Below, one piece after another: positions 51,949-61,753 of a stretch of 64,000 nucleotides of DNA. The position numbers and the translations under genes were made by a program. Source of the stretch: Gemmatimonadaceae bacterium. GTDB lineage: Bacteria; Gemmatimonadota; Gemmatimonadetes; Gemmatimonadales; Gemmatimonadaceae. The notes beneath the pieces were generated by a model that was given only the letters and a program-made list of their open reading frames with translations, was not told the DNA's origin and searched no databases. How positions within the stretch are numbered: the first letter of the stretch is position 1; every line of letters starts with the position of its first letter. The DNA lies in assembly GCA_020846935.1 (NCBI GenBank), contig JADLCY010000002.1, forward strand, positions 1 through 64,000, in the 5' to 3' direction.

Positions 51949-53697
51949 ATGCGAGACTTTCGCCTTCGCGCCGTTGGCTGCGCGGCCTGGATCGTTGCCG
52001 CCGCCTCGTGCGGGTCAACGAGCACCGCACCTGATCCGGGCTCCGGCGCGACGCCGGTCGGTGTCCGGATCAGCGAGGTGCACTACGACAACGCGGGCAC
52101 CGACGTCAACGAAGCCATCGAACTGAACGGTCCCGCCGGAACGAGCATCACGGGCTGGCAGCTGGTGCTGTACAACGGCAGCACCGGTGCACCGTACGAC
52201 ACGCGCACGCTCAGCGGGACGATCCCCGCCACCTGTGCAACGCGGGGCGTGCGAGTGGAAGCCTATCCGGAGAACGGCATCCAGAACGGCTCGCCCGACG
52301 CGATCGCCCTCGTGAACGCGCTGGGCGTGGTCGTCGAGTTCATATCGTACGAGGGGACGGTCACGGCGGTCGGTGGCCCAGCGGATGGCTGGCGATCGAT
52401 GGACATCGGCGTCGTGGAGCTCGGCAACGAGGCGCCGGGACTATCGCTGCAGCGCGATGCCGCCGGCGCGTGGTCGGGGCCATTCGCTGCCACGTTCGGA
52501 ACCTGCAACGGCGCGGCCCCCCCACCACCGAGCCATACCATCAGCGTCAGCGGACGCTCGGCCAGCGACCCGCCCTTGCCCGTGGGCTTCGAAGACCAGT
52601 TGTTCGCGACGGTGCGGAACGCGAGCGGTCAGGTCGTGCCGACCACGGTGACATGGCGCTCGGAGACGCCGACGTTGGCGAGCATCGACGCGAACGGTGT
52701 GGTGCATGCACTCGGCCCAGGGGAGGCCGTGCTGCGCGCGACCGCCGCGGACGGCCTCACGACCGTCGCGTACACGCTGCCGACGCGCGTTGGCCTCCTG
52801 GGCGCCGCGGCGCTCTATGCAGGCAACACGGAGTTTGGTGAACCCAACGACGCGGACGCATCGGACGACGTCGTGGTCAGGCATCTGCAGTACACCGCAT
52901 CGTACAGTCCGCGCCGCGGCACGCCGAACTGGGTGAGCTATGACCTCGAGGCGTCGCACTTCGGAGCGGAGGATCGCTGCGACTGCTTCACGTTCGATCC
53001 GGCGCTGCCGCCCGGCCTCACGCGCCTGACGACGGCGGACTACACCGGGGTCGGAGCGTTCCACGGATACGCCATCGACCGCGGGCACCTCGTGCGCTCC
53101 TTCGATCGCACGGCCGGGAGCCTCGACAACGCGTTCACCTACTACTTCACCAACATCGTCCCACAGGCCGCGGACCTGAACCAGGGACCGTGGGCGGCGA
53201 TGGAGATCCACTTGAGCAACCTCGCCCGTCAGCAGGGCCTGGAGGTCTACGTCATCGCCGGGGTGGCGGGCAGCAAGGGCACGGTGAAGGGCGAGGGACG
53301 CATCGTGATTCCGGCGAGCACGTGGAAGGTCGCCGTGGTGCTGCCGCGCGATCAGGGGCTGGCAGCGGTGGAGGAGGCGGGTGACGCGCAGGTCATCGCC
53401 GCGATCATGCCCAACGAGCCCGGCATTCGGAACGTCGACTGGAACAGCTATCGCACCACGGTCGACGCCGTGGAAGCGCTGAGTGGGTACGACCTGCTGG
53501 CGCTTCTGCCGGACTCCGTCGAGAACGTGGTGGAGGGCACACGAGCCTCAGGCAGTGACTCGGCGCTCGGACGCGGCGCTGATGCGAGCCCTCGGCCGTC
53601 AGGTGGTGCTGTGGTTGAGCGCACTTCCGGAGTCTGGATCAGGGACCAGCATATCCGGATGGAGCCGCCGACACGTCGAGGGATGCTGCGGCGGTGA
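51949..53697 (+). CDS. Lipoprotein with lamin-tail, Ig-like and DNA/RNA non-specific endonuclease (NUC) domains
   Basis: 582-aa exported nuclease. The lipobox is AAASC near residue 21. A lamin-tail domain spans about 37-180 (VRISEVHYDNAGTDVNEAIEL, ITGWQLVLYNGSTGAPYD, VVEFISYEGTVTA). A BIG2-like domain follows at about 195-280. The NUC domain begins near 285: ASYSPRRGTPNWVSYDLEAS, with the catalytic DRGH motif at 377-380 (IDRGHLVRSFDRT), then YYFTNIVPQAADLNQGPWAAME supplying the metal-binding Asn. It would degrade DNA and RNA outside the cell for nutrient release or biofilm turnover. Confidence 0.9.
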   Translation: MRDFRLRAVGCAAWIVAAASCGSTSTAPDPGSGATPVGVRISEVHYDNAGTDVNEAIELNGPAGTSITGWQLVLYNGSTGAPYDTRTLSGTIPATCATRGVRVEAYPENGIQNGSPDAIALVNALGVVVEFISYEGTVTAVGGPADGWRSMDIGVVELGNEAPGLSLQRDAAGAWSGPFAATFGTCNGAAPPPPSHTISVSGRSASDPPLPVGFEDQLFATVRNASGQVVPTTVTWRSETPTLASIDANGVVHALGPGEAVLRATAADGLTTVAYTLPTRVGLLGAAALYAGNTEFGEPNDADASDDVVVRHLQYTASYSPRRGTPNWVSYDLEASHFGAEDRCDCFTFDPALPPGLTRLTTADYTGVGAFHGYAIDRGHLVRSFDRTAGSLDNAFTYYFTNIVPQAADLNQGPWAAMEIHLSNLARQQGLEVYVIAGVAGSKGTVKGEGRIVIPASTWKVAVVLPRDQGLAAVEEAGDAQVIAAIMPNEPGIRNVDWNSYRTTVDAVEALSGYDLLALLPDSVENVVEGTRASGSDSALGRGADASPRPSGGAVVERTSGVWIRDQHIRMEPPTRRGMLRR

Positions 53698-53730
53698 GCG
53701 GCGGCGGCCGGCTGGGGGCCACGATGCGAA

Positions 53731-53765
53731 GAGGGCCGGCGATGCGCGAAGCATCGCCGGCCCTC
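53731..53765. terminator. Strong hairpin between nuclease and RiPP genes
   Basis: Perfect 15-bp stem GAGGGCCGGCGATGC/GCATCGCCGGCCCTC with a 5-nt loop (GCGAA). It lies in the 94-bp gap between the convergent nuclease gene and the lasso-leader peptide gene, so it can end both transcripts. Confidence 0.85.
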
Positions 53766-53791
53766 GTCATCAAGAATCCGCCGAAACGGAA

Positions 53792-53965
53792 TCAGGACCG
53801 GATGCAGGCCCGCGGATCTCCGGCCGGCGCATTGCCATCGCAGTCCATGCCGATGCCGGGGATGAGATCGTCGCCGATGATGCGCTTGGTCGTTGCAAGC
53901 GGGTTGCGGCCAAGGGTCAGTTCGCGGAACGATCCGAACTTTTCGAGCTTCGGGGCCTCGTACAT
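53792..53965 (-). CDS. Precursor peptide with lasso-RiPP-type leader
   Basis: 57-aa precursor. The leader MYEAPKLEKFGSFRELTL carries the YxxP motif (Y2, P5), the G-S-F-R segment (11-14) and Thr17, which would be the -2 residue of a lasso peptide. The predicted core starts at G19. It has Thr25, Thr26 and Lys27 at core positions 7-9, where a ring-closing Asp or Glu is expected, so a classical macrolactam is not possible in that register. The 39-residue tail has C42 and C54 and three Gly/Asp-rich turns. AGGAG lies a few bases before the ATG. No lasso B/C maturation genes are in the window. The family name is from leader similarity only. Confidence 0.82.
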   Translation of the reverse strand: MYEAPKLEKFGSFRELTLGRNPLATTKRIIGDDLIPGIGMDCDGNAPAGDPRACIRS

Positions 53966-54377
53966 TGGTCTCCTCTGAGTCGCGGGTGAATTCGCGATGA
54001 CACAATGCAAGTCGCGGGCCACAGCCCTCCAGATCGTCGCCCAATGGTCCCGCCCCCTACGACACGCAAGCCGTTATGCGACATGATGTTGGCGGCACGA
54101 TACATCGTGGCAAACCGGAGACCGGGCAGGGCGTGCAAGGGGACCTTGTGCCCTGCCGTGCTGTGGCATGGAGCGACCCGGCGTGTGGTGCGTCGACAAC
54201 ACAGGGTGTGCGCCAGGTGCCTAACGGATTCTGGTTGTTGGCCTTGCGAGGGCGAGGGAGTACCCTCTGCGCGGTGGATTGCCTGACGAGAACTTCGACG
54301 GCCTCAATGGTCCGGTGGCTAGATTCGCGTCAGCAGCGGCCTCCTCGCGCCGCCGGCGCGCCTCTTTCCTCTTTATC

Positions 54378-55664
54378 GTGACCGCCTTTCCACGCTCCCT
54401 TCGTCGGTTCGGACTTCCTGCCCTGTTGGGCCTCGTTTCCGTCACGACGGGCTTCAACCCGCCCCCTGACGAGGCGGGCGCCGCGAGGGTTGTGGTCGGC
54501 GCGGACCGACTGCTCGGCGAGTTTTCACACCTGCTTCGCGGCAAGCGGGTGGCCCTGGTCTCGAACCACAGCGGCCGGCTCGCCGACGGGACACACCTCG
54601 CGGATGCCCTTCACGGGTTCCGCGAAACCACGCTCGCCGTGCTGTTCGGCATGGAGTACGACATCCGCTCGAACGACTACGCGGCCACACGGGATGGCGA
54701 TCGGGCCATCGATCGGGCCACCGGACTCGTGAAGTACAACCTCTACGGCGAGCACCATCGGCCGACGGCAGACATGCTCCGCGGCGTCGACGTGATCGTC
54801 TTCGACATCCAGGAAGTCGGCGCGCGCTTCTACGAGCACATCAACATTCTCGGGTTTGTCATGGACGCGGCGGCGGAGTCGGGCATCGACGTGATCGTGC
54901 TCGACCGCCCGAACCCGATCACCGGCCTCAAGGTGGAAGGATTCGTCACCGACCCCGAGGCGCGCTTTCGATTCGGCTCCTACGCGCGCGTTCCGGTGGT
55001 CCACGGGATGACGATGGGAGAACTGGCCAGCATGTACAACGGCGAGCGGATGCTGCAGGGCGGGCGCACACCGCGCCTGCACGTGGTCCCGATGCAGGGC
55101 TGGAGCCGTGCCATGTGGTACGACGAGACCGGCCTCACATGGCGCAAGCCATCGCCAAACCTCCTCACGCTCGGATCAGTGCTTGCCTACGTGGGCACGT
55201 GCCTCTTCGAGGCCGTGAACGTCTCGGAGGGACGCGGGACGGATCACCCGTTCGAACTGATCGGGGCGCCGTGGCTCGATCACGTGCGCGCCGCCGAACT
55301 GCTGCGCGGCCTGGCGCTTCCCGGCGTGTCGATCGACACGGCATCGTTTGTCCCCGAGCAGAAGCCGTATCACGGCCGGCCGCCGGAGCTGGCGGGAGAA
55401 AGGCTCCGTGGCCTGCGCGTGCGCGTGACCGATCGCGACGCGTTCGAGCCCTACCGGACGGGCGTTGCGCTGCTGTGGGCGGTGCACCGCCTGCACGCGG
55501 ATCGGCTCGTGTGGAACGACACCGTGCTGGACCGGCTCGTGGCGACGCCACGACTCAAGGCGATGCTCGTTGCCGGGCGAACGCCGGATGAGATCGTGGC
55601 CTCATGGCGCGAAGAGGTCGCGTCGTTCCAGCGGCTGCGTTCGCGGTACCTGATGTATCGTTAG
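54378..55664 (+). CDS. namZ: DUF1343 exo-beta-N-acetylmuramidase (NamZ-like)
   Basis: 428-aa secreted enzyme of the NamZ family, which removes N-acetylmuramic acid from the non-reducing end of peptidoglycan fragments. Typical blocks are ALVSNHSGRLADG, LFGMEYDIRSNDYA, DVIVFDIQEVGARFYEHI, VIVLDRPNPITG, FGSYARVPVVHGMTMGELA, KPSPNLLTLGSVLAYVGTC and EGRGTDHPFELIGAPW. A signal-like segment (FGLPALLGLVSVTTGF) follows the GTG at 54378. The TAG stop lies in a CGTTAGGC octamer. The roughly 310 bp between the RiPP gene and the region before this gene contain no convincing coding sequence. Confidence 0.88.
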   Translation: MTAFPRSLRRFGLPALLGLVSVTTGFNPPPDEAGAARVVVGADRLLGEFSHLLRGKRVALVSNHSGRLADGTHLADALHGFRETTLAVLFGMEYDIRSNDYAATRDGDRAIDRATGLVKYNLYGEHHRPTADMLRGVDVIVFDIQEVGARFYEHINILGFVMDAAAESGIDVIVLDRPNPITGLKVEGFVTDPEARFRFGSYARVPVVHGMTMGELASMYNGERMLQGGRTPRLHVVPMQGWSRAMWYDETGLTWRKPSPNLLTLGSVLAYVGTCLFEAVNVSEGRGTDHPFELIGAPWLDHVRAAELLRGLALPGVSIDTASFVPEQKPYHGRPPELAGERLRGLRVRVTDRDAFEPYRTGVALLWAVHRLHADRLVWNDTVLDRLVATPRLKAMLVAGRTPDEIVASWREEVASFQRLRSRYLMYR

Positions 55665-55720
55665 GCCCGCGTCAGGCGGGTCGCACGCTCGGCGCTCCGC
55701 CGGGCCGGCGTGCCGTCGGC

Positions 55721-56242
55721 CTACGGCAGCGGAATCCTCAGGTCGACCTGCGCGGTCGGGGGCACGGCTCCGTTGGGCGCGAAGCGCAGCGTCACGCGCA
55801 TCGTATCGAAATAGGCGGACCCGGTCACGTGCCGCGGGTACTTGGGCGCACTCGCCAGGACGACCACCGTGCCCGTCGCCGTGTCGGTGAACGCGCCCGG
55901 GCGCGCCAGCCGATACACCGTGGTGGTATAGACGCCGTTGTCGTCGCCTTCGATCCGCGAGAGTGAACACACGCACGCGTCGCTCAGGCGGACGAATCCC
56001 TCGATGGAGTCCAGGACGACGCCGCGCGTGCTGGTCACGCGGCCGGACACGTGGGCGCATCCGATTGCGTTCGGGTATCTGGCCGTCGCGGTGCACACGC
56101 TGCTCCCCGTTGGAGGGCCCTGGCTGTCGAAGCAGGCCATCACGACGATCGCTCCCGACCCGACCAGCATGCGACCAATGGACCGTCGAAGGCGCAACGG
56201 GGCGCTGAGGCGACGCTCCGCGGTCGACGGGCCACGACTCAT
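55721..56242 (-). CDS. Hypothetical lipoprotein
   Basis: 173-aa lipoprotein. A basic N-terminus with a lipobox (VVMAC) near residue 37 precedes a beta-rich mature domain of about 130 residues. It has cysteines in VCTATARYP, GCAHVSGRV and DACVCSLS, and a run of strands ending RVTLRFAPNGAVPPTAQVDL. No family recognised. It lies 8 bp after the uvrA stop, so it is probably co-transcribed with uvrA. An internal ATG (56170) is an alternative start. Confidence 0.65.
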   Translation of the reverse strand: MSRGPSTAERRLSAPLRLRRSIGRMLVGSGAIVVMACFDSQGPPTGSSVCTATARYPNAIGCAHVSGRVTSTRGVVLDSIEGFVRLSDACVCSLSRIEGDDNGVYTTTVYRLARPGAFTDTATGTVVVLASAPKYPRHVTGSAYFDTMRVTLRFAPNGAVPPTAQVDLRIPLP

Positions 56243-56250
56243 GGCACGGC

Positions 56251-59205
56251 TCACGACCGCGCGCGCGGCCGCACCTGGCGCTGCGCCCTGGCCAGGTGCG
56301 CCTTGAGGAACTGCCCGGTGTGCGAGGCGCGGCACGCGGCGACGCACTCCGGCGTACCGGTCACCAGCACGCGGCCTCCCGCGTGGCCGCCCTCCGGACC
56401 GAGGTCGATGACGTGATCGGCGGTCTTGATGACGTCGAGGTGATGCTCGATCAGGATCACGGAGTGCCCGGCGTCCACCAGCTGATTGAGTGAGGCGAGC
56501 AGGCGCTCCACGTCCGCGAGATGCAAACCGGTCGTAGGCTCGTCGAGGATGTACACGGTGTGCTTCGCACGCTGCAACTTGCTCAGCTCGGTCGCGATCT
56601 TCACCCGCTGGGCCTCGCCCCCGGACAACGTGGTCGACGACTGCCCAAGCGTGATGTAGCCAAGTCCGAGCGTGTGCAGCACCTCGACCTTCTTCGCGAT
56701 CGCGGGGTCGGCAGCAAAGAACGTCACCGCCTCCTCGACGGACATGTCGAGGATGTCGGCGATCGTCTTGCCGCGCACGGAGACGTCGAGCGTCTCGGGG
56801 TTGAATCGCGCGCCCTTGCAGGCCCCGCAGGTGACCTCGACGTCGGGCATGAAGTAGAGTTGCGTGGTGATCACGCCTTCGCCCTGGCACTCCTCGCATC
56901 GCCCGCCCTTCACATTGAACGAGAACCGGCCGGCCCTGTACTCACGTTCCACGGCAAGCGGCGCCGTCGTGAAGAGGTCGCGGATGGTGTCGTAGAAACC
57001 GATGTAGGTCGCGGGATTGGAGCGGCTGTTCCGACCGATGGGCGACTGGTCGATATTCACGACCTTGTGCACGTGCTCCATGCCGTCGATGCGGTCGTGG
57101 GCGCCGGGCAGGGTGCGCGTGTCCTCGAGGCGTTTCCAGAGCGCCTTGTAGAGCACGTCGTTGATGAGCGTGCTCTTCCCCGAACCCGACGCACCGGTGA
57201 TCGCCACGATGACGCCGAGCGGGATCGTCACGTCCACGGACTTGAGGTTGTTCTCGCGAGCGCCGCGGATGACGAGCGAGTGCCCGTTGCCGGTGCGACG
57301 GCGAGCGGGCAGCGCGATCGCGCGTCGGCCGGAGAGGAACTGTCCGGTGGGTGATGTCTTGCAGGCGATCAGGTCGTCGATCGTTCCCTGTGCGACGACG
57401 GTGCCACCATGCACCCCGGGCCCCGGGCCCATCTCCACGACGTGGTCCGCGGCGCGCACGGTGTCCTCGTCATGCTCCACCACGATGACGGTGTTGCCCA
57501 CGTCGCGCAGGCTCTCGAGCGTCGCGATCATCTTCGCGTTGTCCCTGGGGTGCAGGCCGATGCTGGGCTCGTCGAGCACATAGAGCATTCCCATGAGCCC
57601 CGATCCGATCTGCGTGGAGAGCCGGATGCGCTGCGACTCGCCACCCGAAAGCGTGCCGGCGCGTCGATCCAGGTTCAGGTAGTCGAGGCCGATGCCGAGG
57701 AGCAGGTCGAGCCGCGCCCGCACTTCGTGAAGCACCTGGCGACCGGCCGCGGCGCCGCGCCCCACCGGGCGGAGCGTCCCGAGGAACCGGTGCAGTTCGT
57801 CGAAGTTGAGCAGCCCCACCTCGCGGGTGGTCTTTCCCCCAACCGTGAACAGCAGGCGCGTTGCCCGCAAGCGGGCGCCCTGGCAGTCGGGACAGGTGTG
57901 CTCGACCATCACCTTGTCCAGCCAGGCCTCCATGCGCGAGTCCGCCTCGCCACGCTGGCGATAGCGACGGTAGTGTCGCTCGATCCGCCGCGCGATGCCG
58001 CCAAAGCCGACCTCGTGGCGATCCCAGTCCTCGCGCTTCACGGCGGCCTCGGGCGGCGCTTCGGTCCGGAAGCGCTTCTCCGCGCCGTACAGCACAGCGT
58101 TCCGCGCCGAGTCGCTCAACTCCACCCACGGCGTGTCGAGCGAGAAGCCGAGCTGCCGGGACAGCGTGTACATGATGCGGCCGTCCCAGGTCTCGGGGTT
58201 GTAGCGGAAGGCCTCCCTCACGAAGCAGCCCGCGCGAATGCTGCGCTGGGGATCGGGGATCAGCAGTTCGGGATGCGTGAGCTTGTCGATGCCGAGTCCA
58301 CCGCAGGTGCGGCATGCCGACTCGGGGTTGTTGAACTGGAAGTAGTCGGGCTGGATGTCGACATAGACAAACCGGTGGGTGCGACTCACGTGAGCAGCGA
58401 GCACCCTGGCGACCTCCGCCTTTTTCGATCCGGTGATCGCGGTGAGCTGCACGAGCCCATCGCCCACCAGGAGCGCGGCGGCGATGGCCGCCTTGATCGC
58501 CTTTTCGCTCGATCGCCGCACGATGAACCGGTCGACCACCGCATCCATCTCGCGCACCACGCTGTCGTCGACCGTGAACTGGTTCGCGAGGTCGTGCGTC
58601 GTGCCGTCGATGACGATGCGGCGGATCCCCTTCTTGCGCACTTCCTGGAACACGACATCGAGGTCCTCGCCGTACACCCTGGAGACCGGCGCTCGCAGTT
58701 CGAGTTCGGTGCCGGCCGGGAGCGACAGGATGGCCTCGAGGACCTGACTGGCCGAGCGCGATGGCACGGCCTCACCCGTGCGCGGGCAGTGTGGATCGCC
58801 GATGGTCGCGAAGAGCAGGTTGAGGTAGCTCGCGATGTCGGTCATCGTGCCGACGGTCGACCGCGGGTTGGCGGCGATCGTTTTCTGCTCGATCGAGATC
58901 ACCGGAGAAAGCCCGAAGACGTAGTCGACGTCCGGTTTGGTCACCTGTGAAACGAAACGCCGCGCGTAGCTGGACAACGACTCCATGTATCGCCGCTGGC
59001 CCTCGGCGTAGATCGTGTCGAAGGCCAGGCTCGATTTACCGGAGCCCGAGAGGCCCGTGAACACGACGAGGCTGTCGCGCGGAATCTCGACGGAGATGTT
59101 GCGGAGGTTGTGGACCCTCGCGCCCTGCACCGCGACCGTCGTGCGCGGCGCGGTGGTAGCGGCTGAGCGAGCGGGTCGCGCGTTGTTCGTGCGTCGAATC
59201 GACAC
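56251..59205 (-). CDS. uvrA: UvrA excinuclease subunit with incomplete zinc module 1
   Basis: 984-aa DNA-damage sensor of nucleotide excision repair. Two ABC modules: Walker [10 protein letters not shown] (51-59) and GASGSGKST (about 671), signatures [11 protein letters not shown] (about 520) and [11 protein letters not shown] (about 861), and [18 protein letters not shown] Walker B. Zinc module 2 keeps both CxxC pairs (CEECQGEG...CGACKG). Zinc module 1 has only its second pair (ACRTCGGLG, about 298): the first CPxC pair that usually precedes FNNP is replaced by [18 protein letters not shown]. It may be a UvrA paralogue or a lineage variant. It partners with UvrB and UvrC, which are not in the window. 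Confidence 0.95.
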   Translation of the reverse strand: MSIRRTNNARPARSAATTAPRTTVAVQGARVHNLRNISVEIPRDSLVVFTGLSGSGKSSLAFDTIYAEGQRRYMESLSSYARRFVSQVTKPDVDYVFGLSPVISIEQKTIAANPRSTVGTMTDIASYLNLLFATIGDPHCPRTGEAVPSRSASQVLEAILSLPAGTELELRAPVSRVYGEDLDVVFQEVRKKGIRRIVIDGTTHDLANQFTVDDSVVREMDAVVDRFIVRRSSEKAIKAAIAAALLVGDGLVQLTAITGSKKAEVARVLAAHVSRTHRFVYVDIQPDYFQFNNPESACRTCGGLGIDKLTHPELLIPDPQRSIRAGCFVREAFRYNPETWDGRIMYTLSRQLGFSLDTPWVELSDSARNAVLYGAEKRFRTEAPPEAAVKREDWDRHEVGFGGIARRIERHYRRYRQRGEADSRMEAWLDKVMVEHTCPDCQGARLRATRLLFTVGGKTTREVGLLNFDELHRFLGTLRPVGRGAAAGRQVLHEVRARLDLLLGIGLDYLNLDRRAGTLSGGESQRIRLSTQIGSGLMGMLYVLDEPSIGLHPRDNAKMIATLESLRDVGNTVIVVEHDEDTVRAADHVVEMGPGPGVHGGTVVAQGTIDDLIACKTSPTGQFLSGRRAIALPARRRTGNGHSLVIRGARENNLKSVDVTIPLGVIVAITGASGSGKSTLINDVLYKALWKRLEDTRTLPGAHDRIDGMEHVHKVVNIDQSPIGRNSRSNPATYIGFYDTIRDLFTTAPLAVEREYRAGRFSFNVKGGRCEECQGEGVITTQLYFMPDVEVTCGACKGARFNPETLDVSVRGKTIADILDMSVEEAVTFFAADPAIAKKVEVLHTLGLGYITLGQSSTTLSGGEAQRVKIATELSKLQRAKHTVYILDEPTTGLHLADVERLLASLNQLVDAGHSVILIEHHLDVIKTADHVIDLGPEGGHAGGRVLVTGTPECVAACRASHTGQFLKAHLARAQRQVRPRARS

Positions 59206-59325
59206 GGCGGGCGGGTCACGGGAACGATACGAATTCTGCCGCGTCGAGCCGGCTCTGCCAGTGGGGTAAGGCGAGTCCCGCGACCGCTCACCCGGCGCGC
59301 CGGGGGGCGAAGGAGAGGCGGCGCC

Positions 59326-60267
59326 CTATCGATCCCCGGGAGGGGGCGACAGCGCGTAGAACGCCAGCTCCTGCACGTCCGCCGTGCTCTTCTTCGTCAG
59401 GCGCGCGGCGATCGAGGCCTTGCCGATGATGCCCTGATCCGCGAGGTACTCGCAGGTTCCGCTCACCTGCCCGATGCCCGTGGTGCGCGCGAAGTGTGCA
59501 TCGAGCTCGGTCGCCGAACGCGCCTCGCCTGCACCGATGAGGTAGGCGATGACCGGCGTCGCAAAGCCCGGGATCCTGGCGGCGACATACGCATCCATCG
59601 CTTCCAGCGTCGCCTGCACGTTTGCGCGCGTCTTGGGTTCGTTCAGCAGCCTGGTGTACGCGAGGTCGAAGAACACCGGGTTGAGCGTGAGGGCCTGCGG
59701 GAGGACCTCGCGATCGGCGAGAAGGCCGTGGCCGATCACCTCGATGCGGGCGAGCGGTTCGGCCGCGTGGAGCATCCAGAGCGCGGTGTAGTCCAGGTCG
59801 GCGCGCGTGATGAACCACTTGTGCGCCTTGTACAGGCAGGAGAGGGCGCCGGTCGCGGCGCCCAGCAGGAGGACCTGCGCGTCGCGATCACCGAGTTCCC
59901 CGAGGCGCGCGACGATGGCGGTGATCGACTCGTCGTGCGAATACAGCAATCGCCCCTTGGCGAGCAGCGAGTGCATGAACGAGTTGCGAATCGCGCCTTC
60001 GGCGAGTCGGCGGAACGTCGCGCGCGGATAGAGGATCGCGTGCACGTTGATGCCGTCCGCATCGATGGCCATCCCCGTGCTCTCGACCCTGGGGTCGTCG
60101 ATGGTGATGAGCACGAGGTCGATGTCGCTGCGCGCCCACACGGTGTCGTGCGCCAGACTGCCGCACAGGATCGCCGCGAGGACGGCGCGGTCCGCCCTGA
60201 TGCGGTCGACCAGGGCGTCGAGTGCCCGGGTGAAGCGCTCTCGCTCGTCAGGAGCCCTGGGCGTCAT
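59326..60267 (-). CDS. Nucleotidyltransferase domain protein
   Basis: 313-aa protein. The N-terminal NTP-transferase motif is CGSLAHDTVWARSDIDLVLI (GS-x9-12-DxD) with the catalytic Asp pair in SDIDL near residue 48. The C-terminal 200 residues are mostly helical (ALSCLYKAHKWFITRADLDYT and further segments), as in MNT/HEPN-like or substrate-binding extensions. It could adenylylate a protein or small molecule; no partner toxin is adjacent. It lies 12 bp after the M28 peptidase gene. Confidence 0.75.
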   Translation of the reverse strand: MTPRAPDERERFTRALDALVDRIRADRAVLAAILCGSLAHDTVWARSDIDLVLITIDDPRVESTGMAIDADGINVHAILYPRATFRRLAEGAIRNSFMHSLLAKGRLLYSHDESITAIVARLGELGDRDAQVLLLGAATGALSCLYKAHKWFITRADLDYTALWMLHAAEPLARIEVIGHGLLADREVLPQALTLNPVFFDLAYTRLLNEPKTRANVQATLEAMDAYVAARIPGFATPVIAYLIGAGEARSATELDAHFARTTGIGQVSGTCEYLADQGIIGKASIAARLTKKSTADVQELAFYALSPPPGDR

Positions 60268-60279
60268 GCACTCAGGGGG

Positions 60280-61620
60280 TTACCGGACCACCTTGACCTC
60301 GGTCATCCGCCGCGTCGGCGATACGTACGCGCTCACGAGGCTCTCCGAGCCATCGGCCCCGATCGCCGCGACGCCAAAGACCCAGTCGTCGATAGACAGG
60401 CCGGGGAAGGTGAAGCGCGTCACGTTCCCGACACCCTGCGATCGCTCCCATGAATTGCTCCACGTGTCGCGCCAGTAGACGCGATACGCGATCGCGCCCG
60501 GCGAAGCCTGCCACTGGAGCGTGGCGTCGTAGCCACTCGGGTTGCGCGACACGAGCGCCTGACCGCGATCGCCGGTGACGGCGGGCGCCGGCGGTGCGAG
60601 GGCCAGCGAGGCCGCGGCGGCCGCGTTGACTCGCGCGTTCTGCGCCAGGTATGCGAAGTCGACGCCCCCGAGGGTGTCGTTCGCCGTGTGCTGTCGCGAG
60701 TAGTTCTCGTTGGCTTCGCGGAATACGACGGCAGGAAAGTTGAACGCCGTGAATGACGAGTGATCGCTCCCTCGCCCAAAGCGGTCCTCTCTCGCCATGA
60801 GGCGGACGTGATGCGCGGGCACGTAGAGAGCGGCAACACGCTGGACGTAGCGGGCCAGCGCGCGGTTCATCGAATCCTCGGGACCCAGGGAGTAGACGCG
60901 CACGCTCTCGCCGTCCACCAGGCCACCACCCCCGTGGATGTTGCCCACGATGTCGTTGTTGAAGTTTGCCTCGACGACGATGCGATCGGCCGCGAGCTGC
61001 TGGGCGTGCACGCTCGAGCCGATCAGTCCCTGCTCCTCCCCAGCCCACGTCATGAACACCAGCGTGGCGTCGAACGTGATGCCGCTCTCGGCGAACACGC
61101 GGGCCAGCTCCATGGTCAGCACGGTTCCGCTGCCGTCGTCGTTGGCGCCGGGCGCATCGACGTCGTGGTTGAAGTCGCGGTTGGCCTGCGGGTTGGCCCC
61201 GGCCGCGTTGAGTGCGAGCTGACCGCCGCCGCCGAGGTTCACCGTGTCGTAGTGCCCCGTGATGTAGATCCGCCGCGGCGAGCGCCCAGGGAGCACGGCC
61301 ATGACGTTGCGCAGCTCAACGTCCCGCGTGATGCGCCCTTGCTGTGCAATGCGATGCGTGTCGAAGGAGACCTGCAACCTCGGACTCGATCGCCGGAGTT
61401 CGTCGTGGATCCATTGCCGGGCGGCGCCGATCCCCCGCGTCGCCGAGGTGGCGTCGGAAAGCGTCGATCGCGTGTGGAAGGAGACGAGCTTTGCCGTGAG
61501 ATCATGAAGGCGCTGTTCGGACACCGACGCCACGAGCCTGGCGATCCGGGAGTCCACGTCGGCAGCCGGCGATTGCGCCGACAGCGGGAGCGCCAGGGCG
61601 AGAAGCAGGAGGACACGCAT
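60280..61620 (-). CDS. M28 family metallopeptidase with C-terminal fibronectin-like domain
   Basis: 446-aa secreted aminopeptidase-like enzyme (signal LLLLALALPLSAQ). Zinc ligands: His in YITGHYDTV, Asp in GANDDGSGT, Glu in WAGEEQGLIGS, Asp or Glu in NFNNDIVGN, and His in QHTANDTLGG. The C-terminal 100 residues (LVSRNPSGYDATLQWQASPGA to the end) look like a fibronectin type III module. It would degrade peptides outside the cytoplasm. The nucleotidyltransferase gene follows in the same direction. Confidence 0.92.
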   Translation of the reverse strand: MRVLLLLALALPLSAQSPAADVDSRIARLVASVSEQRLHDLTAKLVSFHTRSTLSDATSATRGIGAARQWIHDELRRSSPRLQVSFDTHRIAQQGRITRDVELRNVMAVLPGRSPRRIYITGHYDTVNLGGGGQLALNAAGANPQANRDFNHDVDAPGANDDGSGTVLTMELARVFAESGITFDATLVFMTWAGEEQGLIGSSVHAQQLAADRIVVEANFNNDIVGNIHGGGGLVDGESVRVYSLGPEDSMNRALARYVQRVAALYVPAHHVRLMAREDRFGRGSDHSSFTAFNFPAVVFREANENYSRQHTANDTLGGVDFAYLAQNARVNAAAAASLALAPPAPAVTGDRGQALVSRNPSGYDATLQWQASPGAIAYRVYWRDTWSNSWERSQGVGNVTRFTFPGLSIDDWVFGVAAIGADGSESLVSAYVSPTRRMTEVKVVR

Positions 61621-61753
61621 GCAGAGTGGGGTTGGCTGAACCCTGAAGGTACTGCGAGCTACTCACTCACGGAGCGGGAGCGTGCATTGCGGTGCGACAC
61701 ACGCCGGCGTCGTCGGTCGAACGCCCCGGAAAGCCCGGGCCGACTGAGTGGCG

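Noticed and set aside
54005-54286. Two short open frames between the RiPP and NamZ genes
   Set aside because: They have no ribosome-binding site or coherent composition, and translations differ in every frame without domain signs.
53792-56242. Complete lasso peptide biosynthetic cluster
   Set aside because: Genes around the precursor (nuclease, NamZ, lipoprotein) contain no RRE, transglutaminase-like B2 or asparagine-synthetase-like cyclase. The transglutaminase-like gene at 34720 is 19 kb away and belongs to another operon.
55721-56899. Long upstream extension of the lipoprotein frame into uvrA
   Set aside because: It only reads the uvrA coding strand in another frame; the lipoprotein signal begins at 56242 or 56170.
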